A stretch of 37,367 nucleotides of DNA from Lachnoclostridium sp. (lineage in GTDB: Bacteria > Bacillota > Clostridia > Lachnospirales > Lachnospiraceae). Below the pieces are notes generated by a model. The model searched no databases and had not been told where the DNA came from. It saw only the letters and a program-made list of their open reading frames with translations. Both the position numbers and the translations under genes were made by a program. Location: positions 1-37,367 of the forward strand of contig JAETRR010000039.1 in the NCBI GenBank assembly GCA_021770065.1. Reading direction: 5' to 3'. This document shows positions 6,849 to 14,837 of this stretch, piece by piece (positions within the stretch are counted from its first letter, which is position 1; each line of letters starts with the position of its first letter).

Positions 6849-8291
6849 TTAACCGGCTAACCAGTTGTATAATTCTTCATATTTTTTCGCAGAAGCGCTC
6901 CAGGAGAAATCAACCGCCATGGCGCGATCCACAATCTTGTTCCACTCACGCTTCTTGTCATAGTACACGCTCTCTGCATAGCGGATGGTGTGAAGCATCT
7001 CATGGGCATTGTAGTTGAGGAAGCTGAAACCTGTTCCGGTGCTCTCATACTCGTTGTAAGGCTCCACGGTATCCTTAAGGCCGCCTGTCTCACGTACAAT
7101 AGGCACCGTACCATACCTAAGGCTCATAAGCTGGCTTAAGCCGCAGGGCTCAAACTGGGACGGCATAAGGAAGGCATCGCAGGAGCCGTAAATCTTGTGT
7201 GACATGGCCTCAGAATAGAAGATATTGGCCGACACCTTTCCCTGGTACTTCCATGCAAAATGGCGGAACATATTTTCATACCGCTCCTCGCCGGTACCCA
7301 GAACAACAAGCTGAATCTCATCCTGGCACAATTCATCCATAACATAAGCAATCAAATCGAAGCCCTTCTGATCCGTGAGACGGGATACCACGCCGATCAT
7401 CATCTTCTTCGGATCTACTTCCAGACCCAGCTCTGCCTGAAGGGCCGTCTTATTCTTTACCTTTTCTTTCCGGAAATTCACGGCATTGTAATTCTTCACC
7501 AGGAACTTGTCTGTCTCCGGATTGTATTCGTCATAGTCAATGCCGTTTACAATTCCCCTGAGAGAATTGGCCCTTGCATTCATAAGGCCGTCCAGATGCT
7601 CGCCGTAGTAGGGCATCTTGATCTCTTCCGCATAAGTCTCGCTTACGGTAGTCACTGCATCCGCATACACAATGCCGCCCTTTAGGTAATTGGCGTCGCC
7701 ATAAGCCTCCAGCTTATCCGGGGCAAAATAGGAAATGGATAAACCGGTGATGTCACGCACTGTCTTCATATCCCACACGCCCTGGAACTTGAGATTATGA
7801 ATGGTCATAATCGTTTTGATTCCCTGGAAGAACGGATTGTTCTGGAAAGAATCATTTAAGAACACCGGCACAAGTCCCGTCTGCCAGTCATGGCAGTGTA
7901 TAATATCCGGCCGGAAATCCAGAGAGGGCAGAGCCGAAATAGCCGCTTTGGAGAAGAATGCAAACTTCTCAATATCCTCGTAAATATTTCCGTAAGGCTT
8001 GGCGCCTGCAAAATAGTATTCATTATCAACGAAATAGAACTTCACGCCCTCATATTCCATCTCCAGAATTCCCACATACTGGCTCCGCCAGGCAAGGTTC
8101 ATATAAAAATGCGTCACATACTGCATCTTATCTCGCCACTCCTGCCTGATACAGAGATATTTGGGAACCATTACCCGGATGTCAAAATACTCTTTGTCAA
8201 AATACTTCGGCAGAGATCCCACTACGTCTGCCAGGCCGCCTGTCTTAATGAAGGGTACTGCTTCGGAAGCAACAAATAATATCTTTTTCAC
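6849..8291 (-). CDS. glgA: glycogen synthase (ADP-glucose, GT5)
   Basis: A 480-residue GT5 glycogen/starch synthase that extends alpha-1,4-glucan from ADP-glucose in the cytoplasm. The N-terminal KTGGLADVVGSLPK loop binds ADP-glucose. The C-terminal domain carries the FEPCGLSQLMSLRYGTVPIVRETGGL region typical of the family, and STGTGF follows. Length is normal. The start codon is GTG at 8291, supported by GGAGG 7 bases upstream. The other glycogen genes (glgC, glgB, glgP) are not in the window. It lies between spo0A and the coat genes, suggesting storage polymer synthesis tied to the sporulation region, though shared regulation is unproven. Confidence 0.96.
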   Translation of the reverse strand: MKKILFVASEAVPFIKTGGLADVVGSLPKYFDKEYFDIRVMVPKYLCIRQEWRDKMQYVTHFYMNLAWRSQYVGILEMEYEGVKFYFVDNEYYFAGAKPYGNIYEDIEKFAFFSKAAISALPSLDFRPDIIHCHDWQTGLVPVFLNDSFQNNPFFQGIKTIMTIHNLKFQGVWDMKTVRDITGLSISYFAPDKLEAYGDANYLKGGIVYADAVTTVSETYAEEIKMPYYGEHLDGLMNARANSLRGIVNGIDYDEYNPETDKFLVKNYNAVNFRKEKVKNKTALQAELGLEVDPKKMMIGVVSRLTDQKGFDLIAYVMDELCQDEIQLVVLGTGEERYENMFRHFAWKYQGKVSANIFYSEAMSHKIYGSCDAFLMPSQFEPCGLSQLMSLRYGTVPIVRETGGLKDTVEPYNEYESTGTGFSFLNYNAHEMLHTIRYAESVYYDKKREWNKIVDRAMAVDFSWSASAKKYEELYNWLAG

Positions 8292-8347
8292 CGTATTTCC
8301 TCCCTATTTTCCCATAATTCCATGGGTATTTCTGATATTTTATAATC

Positions 8348-8376
8348 ATTATACCTCATATACGCAGTATTTAAAA
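8348..8376 (-). promoter_or_regulatory. candidate glgA promoter
   Basis: A consensus minus-strand -10 TATAAT (8348-8353) lies about 56 bases before the GTG start, with a poor -35 TTTTAA at 17 bases (8371-8376). A short palindrome CCCAT/ATGGG (8311-8326) lies between it and the ribosome binding site and could be an operator. Confidence 0.35.
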
Positions 8377-8415
8377 GGGAAAATTTCGCAAAAGTACCAA
8401 ATTTATTTTAGGATA

Positions 8416-8460
8416 GTAACAGACAGACTGCGGCCGGTTCCGCCGCAGTCTATCTGTTAC
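8416..8460 (-). terminator. hairpin downstream of spo0A
   Basis: A strong inverted repeat, GTAACAGA-AGACTGCGGC and its complement, with one mismatch and a seven-base loop, begins 14 bases after the spo0A stop codon. The minus-strand T-tract is poor, so it may act as a terminator or as an mRNA 3'-end stabiliser. Confidence 0.6.
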
Positions 8461-8474
8461 CCGGCAGCGTTTCT

Positions 8475-9281
8475 CTATGACACCTTTGCCTTATATTCCA
8501 GTCGAATCCTGTCGGAAATCAGTGCGATGAACTCGGAGTTTGTGGGTTTTCCTTTTCCCGTGCTGACCGTATATCCGAACAGCTCGTCAATGGTATCCAT
8601 TTTTCCCCGGCTCCATGCCACTTCAATGGCATGGCGGATGGCCCGTTCTACCCGGCTCGGCGTGGTCTGGTGGTTCTTTGCTATGGTCGGATAAAGAACC
8701 TTTGTGATGGAGCTTAACATATCCATATCCTCCACGGACATCATAATGGCATCCCTCAGATATTGATAGCCCTTGATATGTGCAGGAACGCCTATCTCGT
8801 GAATCATATTCGTTACATCCGTCTCCAGATCCCTTGTCTCGTAAGGCATCCGCTTCCGTTCGGGCACTCCCGGCATCCTCACGGGATTCAGAATTTTCTC
8901 TCCCCGGTTCTGGATGCTTCTCAGCCTCCCGAGGAGAAGCTCATTGTTGAAAGGCTTCATAATATAATAGCTTGCTCCCAGGGAAAATGCGTCCTCCGTC
9001 ACATCCTCCTGCCCGATGGCCGACAGCACGATAAAGGCCGGCTGTTTTTTCATGCCCTTATCTTCTTTCATCTTTTCCAATACTCCAAGCCCATCCATCC
9101 TGGGCATAATCAGATCCAGAAGCACCACATCCGGCTGACTCTTGCGGATCATTTCCACTGCATCCTCTCCGTTCCCTGCCGTGCCCACAATCTCCATGCC
9201 GCTCTCACTGCGTATCATGGTGTTCAAAAGCTCCACGATGCGTTCATTGTCATCCGCAATTGCAACCTGTAATTTGTCCAT
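8475..9281 (-). CDS. spo0A: sporulation master regulator Spo0A
   Basis: A 268-residue response regulator. The receiver domain (1-125) has acidic residues D10 and D11, phosphoacceptor D56 ([13 protein letters not shown]) and a conserved Lys in IMKPF. The C-terminal effector domain (about 150-268) contains the DNA-recognition region [18 protein letters not shown], which binds TGTCGAA boxes. Phosphorylated Spo0A starts sporulation and represses competing states. The start at 9281 (ATG) is chosen because GGAGG is 6 bases upstream; the TTG at 9287 touches that site. It lies downstream of spoIVB, the usual order in Firmicutes, with its own sigma-A-type promoter in the 173-base gap. Confidence 0.98.
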   Translation of the reverse strand: MDKLQVAIADDNERIVELLNTMIRSESGMEIVGTAGNGEDAVEMIRKSQPDVVLLDLIMPRMDGLGVLEKMKEDKGMKKQPAFIVLSAIGQEDVTEDAFSLGASYYIMKPFNNELLLGRLRSIQNRGEKILNPVRMPGVPERKRMPYETRDLETDVTNMIHEIGVPAHIKGYQYLRDAIMMSVEDMDMLSSITKVLYPTIAKNHQTTPSRVERAIRHAIEVAWSRGKMDTIDELFGYTVSTGKGKPTNSEFIALISDRIRLEYKAKVS

Positions 9282-9372
9282 CTCCAACCTCCCATATATC
9301 TCTGTTCCAAAGAACCGCCGAAACTTTTTTGATGCAGTTTCTTTTTTCCAGATGTTTCCTGTGCATGCTTAC

Positions 9373-9401
9373 ATTATAGACAGCATGTACCCGGGTTTCA
9401 A
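9373..9401 (-). promoter_or_regulatory. spo0A sigma-A promoter
   Basis: Minus-strand TTGAAA (9396-9401) and a consensus TATAAT (9373-9378) lie 17 bases apart, about 90 bases upstream of the start codon. An imperfect 0A-like box, CGTCGAA, occurs at about 9444-9450, 40 bases further upstream. No clear sigma-H promoter is visible. Confidence 0.65.
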
Positions 9402-9454
9402 TTTCTTTCTCTCCTCATTTTAAGACATGGCAGGACAGCTTTCGACGGATTCCT

Positions 9455-10675
9455 CTAAAGATTTACATGTTCCAGCATATTTTCAATAAAAACTCCGAAA
9501 CCTTTTGTGGAATCTTGTACAAATACGTGGGTTACTGCCCCCACCAGCTTCCCGTTCTGAATGATCGGGCTTCCGCTCATGCCCTGTACGATTCCTCCTG
9601 TAAGCTCCAGGAGTTCCGGATCGGTCACTTTCAAAATAATTCCTTTGTTCATATCCTCATCTTTGCGGTGCACCTCCAGAATTTCCACCCGGTAATCCCT
9701 AAGTTCACCGCTGACTGCGCTCCTTACAAATGCTTCCCCCAGCTGAATTTCCTGCTTATACCCTACCTGAAGGCTTTCGGCTTCAACTTTTTCATAAAGC
9801 CTGTCTTCTCCCGTCCCGAAGATTCCCACAGGCGTATTTTCCGTAAGCTGTCCGCAAATCAGTTCTTTGCGGTAGCGTATCAGGCCGGAAAGTTCCCCCG
9901 GCGTGCCCTTCTCTCCCTTTTTGATATCAATAATATTGGTATCATAAAGGGCGCCTTCCGAGATCTCCAGCAGCGTTCCCGTATCCACATCGTTGACCCC
10001 ATGGCCCAGAGCGCCGAATCTTCCGTTTTCTGTAAGAAATGTAAGAGTCCCGATTCCCTGGGTATTGTCCCGTACCCAGATTCCAAGCTTGTACTCCTCC
10101 CGGCCTGTCTGTACGGCTTCTACCTTAACCTGGATCTCTTCACCGCCCCGGTCCAGATCAAGGATGACTTCCTGATTCCCGCCTGCGTTGACTGCCTCAA
10201 TCAGCTCCTCTTTGTCAGAAACAGCCTGTCCGTTGACCGCCTGGATATAGTCTCCTCTCTGGACGATCCGGTATGCCGGTTCATAGTTCAGTCCGTCCAC
10301 CCCTGTCACTTCGCCGGTGCCGATGATCAGAATGCCCTCTGTCTCCATATAAATACCGATGGGAACGCCGCCCGGAATCACATAAGTCGGTTTTAACACT
10401 TCCACCTGGGCTTCTTTTAAAGGAAGTATTCCAAAAAGCTTATAGGCAATGGTATAATTCCCCGATCCATAGGCATTGGCCGAAGCCTCTGTAAGTCCCG
10501 GCTTAATCTCCTGCGTAACAAAAAAACCGGAGTATTTTGGACCTGGTTCTCCCTCTGTCTGTGTATAGGAATCCGGAATTCCGTCCCGGATCTTCCGGTA
10601 TCCCAAAATTCCAAGGCCTGCAAGGCTCACCAGCAATAGGCCGATGAGGCAGCGCCGGTACTGTCTGATCTCCAT
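9455..10675 (-). CDS. spoIVB: SpoIVB intramembrane-signalling serine peptidase
   Basis: A 406-residue S55-family peptidase secreted from the forespore that triggers processing of pro-sigma-K by cutting SpoIVFA. One N-terminal membrane anchor (about 10-27) is followed by a PDZ domain (about residues 95-185, with QRGDYIQAVNGQAV) and the peptidase domain. The catalytic His lies in GHGVNDVDTG and the serine in the GMSGSP box (365-370). The start at 10675 is preferred: AGAGGA lies 9 bases upstream. The frame extends to ATG at 10702, but that would place the start inside the recN terminator. It is followed by spo0A. Expression in other spore-formers depends on sigma-F and sigma-G. Confidence 0.95.
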   Translation of the reverse strand: MEIRQYRRCLIGLLLVSLAGLGILGYRKIRDGIPDSYTQTEGEPGPKYSGFFVTQEIKPGLTEASANAYGSGNYTIAYKLFGILPLKEAQVEVLKPTYVIPGGVPIGIYMETEGILIIGTGEVTGVDGLNYEPAYRIVQRGDYIQAVNGQAVSDKEELIEAVNAGGNQEVILDLDRGGEEIQVKVEAVQTGREEYKLGIWVRDNTQGIGTLTFLTENGRFGALGHGVNDVDTGTLLEISEGALYDTNIIDIKKGEKGTPGELSGLIRYRKELICGQLTENTPVGIFGTGEDRLYEKVEAESLQVGYKQEIQLGEAFVRSAVSGELRDYRVEILEVHRKDEDMNKGIILKVTDPELLELTGGIVQGMSGSPIIQNGKLVGAVTHVFVQDSTKGFGVFIENMLEHVNL

Positions 10676-10703
10676 AGCTCCACATCCTCTGTCAAAACTC
10701 ATA

Positions 10704-10745
10704 AAAAGGATGTAGTGTTCTATACTGCAACGCTACATCCTTCTT
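10704..10745 (-). terminator. recN terminator
   Basis: AAGGATGTAG (10706-10715) pairs with CTACATCCTT (10733-10742). On the minus strand it is followed by TTTTT, and on the plus strand by TTCTTT. It ends the asp23-to-recN operon about 60 bases after the recN stop and lies only 29 bases before the spoIVB start, so transcription of spoIVB needs either readthrough or a promoter overlapping this hairpin. Confidence 0.75.
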
Positions 10746-10800
10746 TAGTATGTGAAATATGGATCACCCTAGACTAGTATAATATTTCCAAAATGAAAAT

Positions 10801-12489
10801 TTACACTCTTTCTGACTTCTTTCCCTTTGCCAGTTCCTTCATTTCTTCCGCATTCTTTCGTACTGCTTCTGTGATCTCTGCACCGCCCAGAATACGCGCC
10901 AGCTCTTCAATGGTCTCTTCCTCACGAAGCTTCCGTATCTGCGTTCTCGTTTCTCCATTTTCTGCCATTTTTTCAATACGGTAATGGCTGTCCGCCATAG
11001 CCGCAATCTGAGCCAGATGCGTGATACAGATTACCTGCCTTGTCTTTCCGATGAGCATCATTTTCTCGGAAACCTTCTGGGCGGTCCGGCCGCTGATTCC
11101 AACGTCAATCTCGTCAAAAATCACGGCGTCAATGTCATCCTTGTCCGCCAGCACCGTCTTAATTGCCAGCATAATACGGGAAAGCTCGCCTCCGGATGCA
11201 ATCTTCATAAGAGGACGCAGCGGCTCGCCGGGGTTAACAGAGATTAAGAACTCCACATCATCCGTCCCGTGAGCCGTATAGCCCGGCAGGCTCTCAAAGT
11301 TCATCTCAAACTGCACGTCCAGAAAGTTCAGATCCACCAGATGCCTGCGAATCTCTTCACACAGCTTCCCGGCACATACTTTCCGTATACCGGACACCTC
11401 TCTGCAAAGTTTCGAAAGCTGTTCTTCGGTTTCTGCCAGTTCCTTTTTCAACTTTAAAAGGTATGCATCATAATCCAGAAGCTTTTCCAGGCGCTCCCGG
11501 GACTTCGCCTGCCAGGAAAGCACCTGCTCTAAGGATTTCCCGTACTTGGCCTTTAACTGGTTCAGAAGGTTCAGCCTCTCCTCTGTCTCATAAAAAGTTT
11601 CCTCGGAAAATTCAAGGGAGGCCAGATATTCTGCCATATCCCTGTTGAAGTCATTTAAAAGGCTGTCAATATCCGCCAGCTGCTCCAAAAGAGGAGCCAT
11701 TCCCTCATCGTAAGAAGCCACACTCTGAAGCTCTCTTAAGGCATGTCCGATGGAGCCGCCTGCTGCCTGTGGTTCTTCATAGCCGGTCAGTGTGTATGCC
11801 GCCCCTGCCGCCTCCAGGATCTTTCTTCCATGGGTCATCCGGCGGTACTGCTGCTCCAGCTCTTCATCTTCCCCCGGTACCGGAGCTGCCTTCTCAATCT
11901 CGTCAATCTGAAATTCCAGAAGGGAGATCTCTCTAAGGCGGCTTTCCTCATCTAATTCTGCTTCCTTCTGTCTTTCTGTAAGATTTTTCCAGTTACCGTA
12001 CACCCTGGAAAGCTCTTCCATGACACTTCCAAGCTCCTCCTTCGCAAATTCATCAAGGATTTCCAGATGCTTCTTTTTCTGAAGAAGGGACTGGTGTTCG
12101 TGCTGTCCATGAATATCAATTAAAACAGAGGCCGCCTCCTTTAACTGGCTTAAGGGCACAGTCTCACCGTTAATTTTATTCATGCTCCGTTTATCTGAAA
12201 TTTTTCTGGAAATAATTACCTGTCCGTCCTCCGGAACAACTCCAAGCTCCATAAGACGTTCGCGCTGGCTCTCTCTGGATACCTGGAAAATCAGTTCCAC
12301 CAGTCCGTAGTCAGCCCCTTCGCGCAGCATGTCCCGGGAGGCCTTATCCCCCAGCGCCACTCCCACAGAACCTATAACAATGGACTTTCCGGCTCCTGTC
12401 TCTCCGGTGAGAATATTCAGTCCCTCTGAAAAATCAATCTCTGCCTCCTCAATGAGGGCCAGATTTTTTACGTGCAAATGAGTTAACAT
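10801..12489 (-). CDS. recN: DNA repair ATPase RecN
   Basis: A 562-residue SMC-like protein acting in double-strand break repair. The N-terminal ATPase half has Walker A GETGAGKS. The middle is a long coiled coil interrupted by a hinge-like region. The C-terminal half has the signature SGGELSRIMLAIK and Walker B VIFDEIDVGISG. Length is normal. AGGAG 6 bases upstream supports the start. It is the last gene of the long operon, 43 bases after argR, an order conserved from Bacillus to Clostridia. Confidence 0.97.
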   Translation of the reverse strand: MLTHLHVKNLALIEEAEIDFSEGLNILTGETGAGKSIVIGSVGVALGDKASRDMLREGADYGLVELIFQVSRESQRERLMELGVVPEDGQVIISRKISDKRSMNKINGETVPLSQLKEAASVLIDIHGQHEHQSLLQKKKHLEILDEFAKEELGSVMEELSRVYGNWKNLTERQKEAELDEESRLREISLLEFQIDEIEKAAPVPGEDEELEQQYRRMTHGRKILEAAGAAYTLTGYEEPQAAGGSIGHALRELQSVASYDEGMAPLLEQLADIDSLLNDFNRDMAEYLASLEFSEETFYETEERLNLLNQLKAKYGKSLEQVLSWQAKSRERLEKLLDYDAYLLKLKKELAETEEQLSKLCREVSGIRKVCAGKLCEEIRRHLVDLNFLDVQFEMNFESLPGYTAHGTDDVEFLISVNPGEPLRPLMKIASGGELSRIMLAIKTVLADKDDIDAVIFDEIDVGISGRTAQKVSEKMMLIGKTRQVICITHLAQIAAMADSHYRIEKMAENGETRTQIRKLREEETIEELARILGGAEITEAVRKNAEEMKELAKGKKSERV

Positions 12490-12532
12490 AATCTGCTCCT
12501 GTTCAAATGCTGCCGTTCCCGGTTCCTCAACA

Positions 12533-12985
12533 CTACAATTCCCTCATCATTTTACGCAGCTTGTCCATGACCTGCAGCGTATCCTCCACTGTGCGGACGG
12601 CACAGAACACCGTGTCGTCTCCCGCAATACATCCCACAATGTCCTGCCAGTGCAAAGCATCCAGGGCTGCCGCCACGGCCATGGCCATACCGGACACGGT
12701 CTTGATCACCAGGATATTCTGGGCCGTGTCCATGGAGACAAAACCGTCGCGCAGGATACCTATGTACTTCTCTCCCATCTGCCGGTTATGCTCCTGCACG
12801 ACTACATAGCGCTGGCGTCCTCCCACAGTCATCTTCGTAAGCTTCAGTTCCCGGATATCTCTGGATACAGTAGCCTGCGTCACCTGGAAACCGGCTTCAT
12901 TCAGCCTTTCCGCCAGTTCCTCCTGAGTTTCTATGGCATACCGGCCAATAAGTTCTATAATCTTTGCATGCCGCTCCCGTTTCAT
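12533..12985 (-). CDS. argR: arginine repressor ArgR/AhrC
   Basis: A 150-residue hexameric transcription factor. The N-terminal winged helix has SRDIRELKLTK for DNA contact. The C-terminal domain carries the arginine-binding CIAGDDTVFCAVR motif (family form GTIAGDDT). With arginine it represses biosynthesis genes and activates catabolism. The start at 12985 is chosen from family length and GGAGG 11 bases upstream. ATG at 13003 would add six residues with a poorer ribosome binding site. It lies between nadK and recN. No arginine genes are nearby and no ARG box was recognised. Confidence 0.95.
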   Translation of the reverse strand: MKRERHAKIIELIGRYAIETQEELAERLNEAGFQVTQATVSRDIRELKLTKMTVGGRQRYVVVQEHNRQMGEKYIGILRDGFVSMDTAQNILVIKTVSGMAMAVAAALDALHWQDIVGCIAGDDTVFCAVRTVEDTLQVMDKLRKMMREL

Positions 12986-13050
12986 TGTCTGTTTATCCTC
13001 CATTCCAGATCCGCACTATAGTCACATGCGTCCGTATATCTTATCCGTCT

Positions 13051-13932
13051 CTAATTCCCACGCATTTTGTTGCGCAGCACCTCCAGAAAGCTGATTTTGC
13101 TGATTTTCAAAATGTCCGCGGTCTTTTCTGATTTATGAATCTCCACATAATCCCCTGTGGCCATGGGTACGGATACCTCCCCGTCAAAGACAGCAAATGC
13201 TTCCTCCCTCTCTGTCCTCCGGCCGGATCCAAGGCGTATCGTCACCCGATCCTCCCCGGACAGCACAATGCTTCTGGCAGTCAGTGTGTGGGGACAGATA
13301 GGAGTCACCACAATCATAGATGCCATGGGAGACACGATCGGCCCTCCGGCCGAAAGGCTGTAGCCCGTAGACCCTGTAGGCGTGGACACGATCATGCCGT
13401 CCGCGGAATACCGGTTCAGGAATTCCCCGTTTACATAAATCTCATAATCGATAACCCGGAGCGCGCCTGCGCGGTTCACCACAATATCGTTCAGCGCCAG
13501 ATTGTGCACCTTATCCTCCTGCTCCCTGCAGACGGTTCCTTTCAGCATCATCCGCGGCTCTAAAATATACTCGTCGGCCATCAGTTTATCCATGGCATCC
13601 GGAACGCCGGACTTCTCAATCTCTGTCAGGTAACCCAGATTGCCCAGATTAATCCCCAGCAGGGGGATTCTCCGTTCTACCGTATCTCTGGCCGCCTGGA
13701 TCAGCGTTCCGTCCCCTCCGAGCACCAGAATACACTCTGTCTCTTCCGGGATCCAGTCTGCATCCGTATATCCCGTCTTACTGTTTCCCGTGGCTCTCTC
13801 CTGCCTGTCCGGCTTCTGGTACTCGCGGACAGTACAGGACCGCCCGTGTGATGTCAGATATTCGTAAATACATCTGGTTGTCTCCAGATTTTTGTCCTTT
13901 TCACTGTTGGTTATAATATAAAAATGATTCAT
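13051..13932 (-). CDS. nadK: NAD kinase
   Basis: A 293-residue ATP- or polyphosphate-dependent NAD kinase that makes NADP+. The GGDGT motif (VLGGDGTLIQAARD) supplies the catalytic Asp, and TPTGSTGYSLSAGGPIV is the second hallmark. A weak AGGG ribosome binding site precedes ATG. It sits between tlyA and argR in the operon. Bacillus lacks nadK at this position, while Clostridia commonly have it here. NADP supply fits the adjacent isoprenoid genes, which consume NADPH. Confidence 0.96.
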   Translation of the reverse strand: MNHFYIITNSEKDKNLETTRCIYEYLTSHGRSCTVREYQKPDRQERATGNSKTGYTDADWIPEETECILVLGGDGTLIQAARDTVERRIPLLGINLGNLGYLTEIEKSGVPDAMDKLMADEYILEPRMMLKGTVCREQEDKVHNLALNDIVVNRAGALRVIDYEIYVNGEFLNRYSADGMIVSTPTGSTGYSLSAGGPIVSPMASMIVVTPICPHTLTARSIVLSGEDRVTIRLGSGRRTEREEAFAVFDGEVSVPMATGDYVEIHKSEKTADILKISKISFLEVLRNKMRGN

Positions 13933-13954
13933 CTGTTTTTCCCTGTCTTAAATT

Positions 13955-14008
13955 GCCCGGCATACGTCCGGACTTTCTGTTTAAGCAAACCAAAATACCC
14001 TGCCGGGC
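13955..14008. repeat. inverted repeat between tlyA and nadK
   Basis: GCCCGGCA (13955-13962) and TGCCGGGC (14001-14008) are perfect complements with a 38-base loop in the 83-base gap. There is no convincing T-tract. It may be a partial attenuator that sets nadK, argR and recN expression below that of the upstream genes. Confidence 0.35.
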
Positions 14009-14015
14009 CGCTTTC

Positions 14016-14828
14016 TTATGTCAAAAGGGCATGAGCCTCTTCCACCACAGCCGCCGGCCGGATATGCTCCGGACAAACGGATATACCTGTCCCCGTACCG
14101 GTCTTTTTAAGGTGAAGGAGATATTCAATATTCCCCTCCGGTCCCCGGACCGGTGAAAAGTCCAGTCCCAGAATCTCATAACCGATAGAACAAGCGTAGG
14201 AAATCACGCCTTCAATAACCTCCAGATGAGTCTCCTTTTCCCGGACAACGCCTTTTTTGCCCACTTTTTCCCTTCCGGCCTCAAACTGCGGCTTGATGAG
14301 GGCTGCTATTTCTCCCTCTTCCGTGAGAAGTTCCCTCACCGGCTGCAGTACCTTTGTAAGAGAAATAAAAGCCACATCAATAGAAGCGAACCAGGGCGGC
14401 TCCCCGATCTGCTCCGGCAGAAGATAGCGTATATTGGTTTTCTCCATACAGACCACACGCTCATCCGTCCGCAGCTTCCAGGCCAGCTGGTTCGTTCCCA
14501 CATCCACGGCATATACCTTTGCCGCGCCGTTCTGCAGCATGCAGTCCGTAAATCCTCCTGTAGAGGATCCCACATCCATACAGATCTTTCCCTCCAGGGA
14601 CAGCTTAAAGCTTTTTACGGCCTTTTCCAGCTTGAGGCCGCCTCTGCTCACATAGGGAAGCTTATGTCCGCGCACCTCAATCTCTGCTTTCTCGTCAAAC
14701 ATGGAGCCGGCTTTATCCTCGCGCTGGCCGTTTACAAAGACATTTCCTGCCATAATAACTGCTTTTGCCTTCTCTCTGGACTCGGAAAGTCCCTGAGATA
14801 CCAATAAAACATCCAGTCTTACCTTCAT
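14016..14828 (-). CDS. tlyA: TlyA-family rRNA 2'-O-methyltransferase
   Basis: A 270-residue protein with an N-terminal S4 RNA-binding domain (VRLDVLLVSQGLSESREKAK, residues 1-60) and an FtsJ-like SAM-dependent methyltransferase domain (DVGSSTGGFTDCMLQNGA as motif I, then SIDVAFISL). In mycobacteria TlyA methylates 16S and 23S rRNA and its loss gives capreomycin resistance. Bacillus YqxC occupies the same operon position. GGGAG overlaps the dxs stop region 10 bases upstream, so translation is probably coupled. Older annotation as a hemolysin is not supported by the domains. Confidence 0.94.
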   Translation of the reverse strand: MKVRLDVLLVSQGLSESREKAKAVIMAGNVFVNGQREDKAGSMFDEKAEIEVRGHKLPYVSRGGLKLEKAVKSFKLSLEGKICMDVGSSTGGFTDCMLQNGAAKVYAVDVGTNQLAWKLRTDERVVCMEKTNIRYLLPEQIGEPPWFASIDVAFISLTKVLQPVRELLTEEGEIAALIKPQFEAGREKVGKKGVVREKETHLEVIEGVISYACSIGYEILGLDFSPVRGPEGNIEYLLHLKKTGTGTGISVCPEHIRPAAVVEEAHALLT

Positions 14829-14837
14829 AACCGCTCC

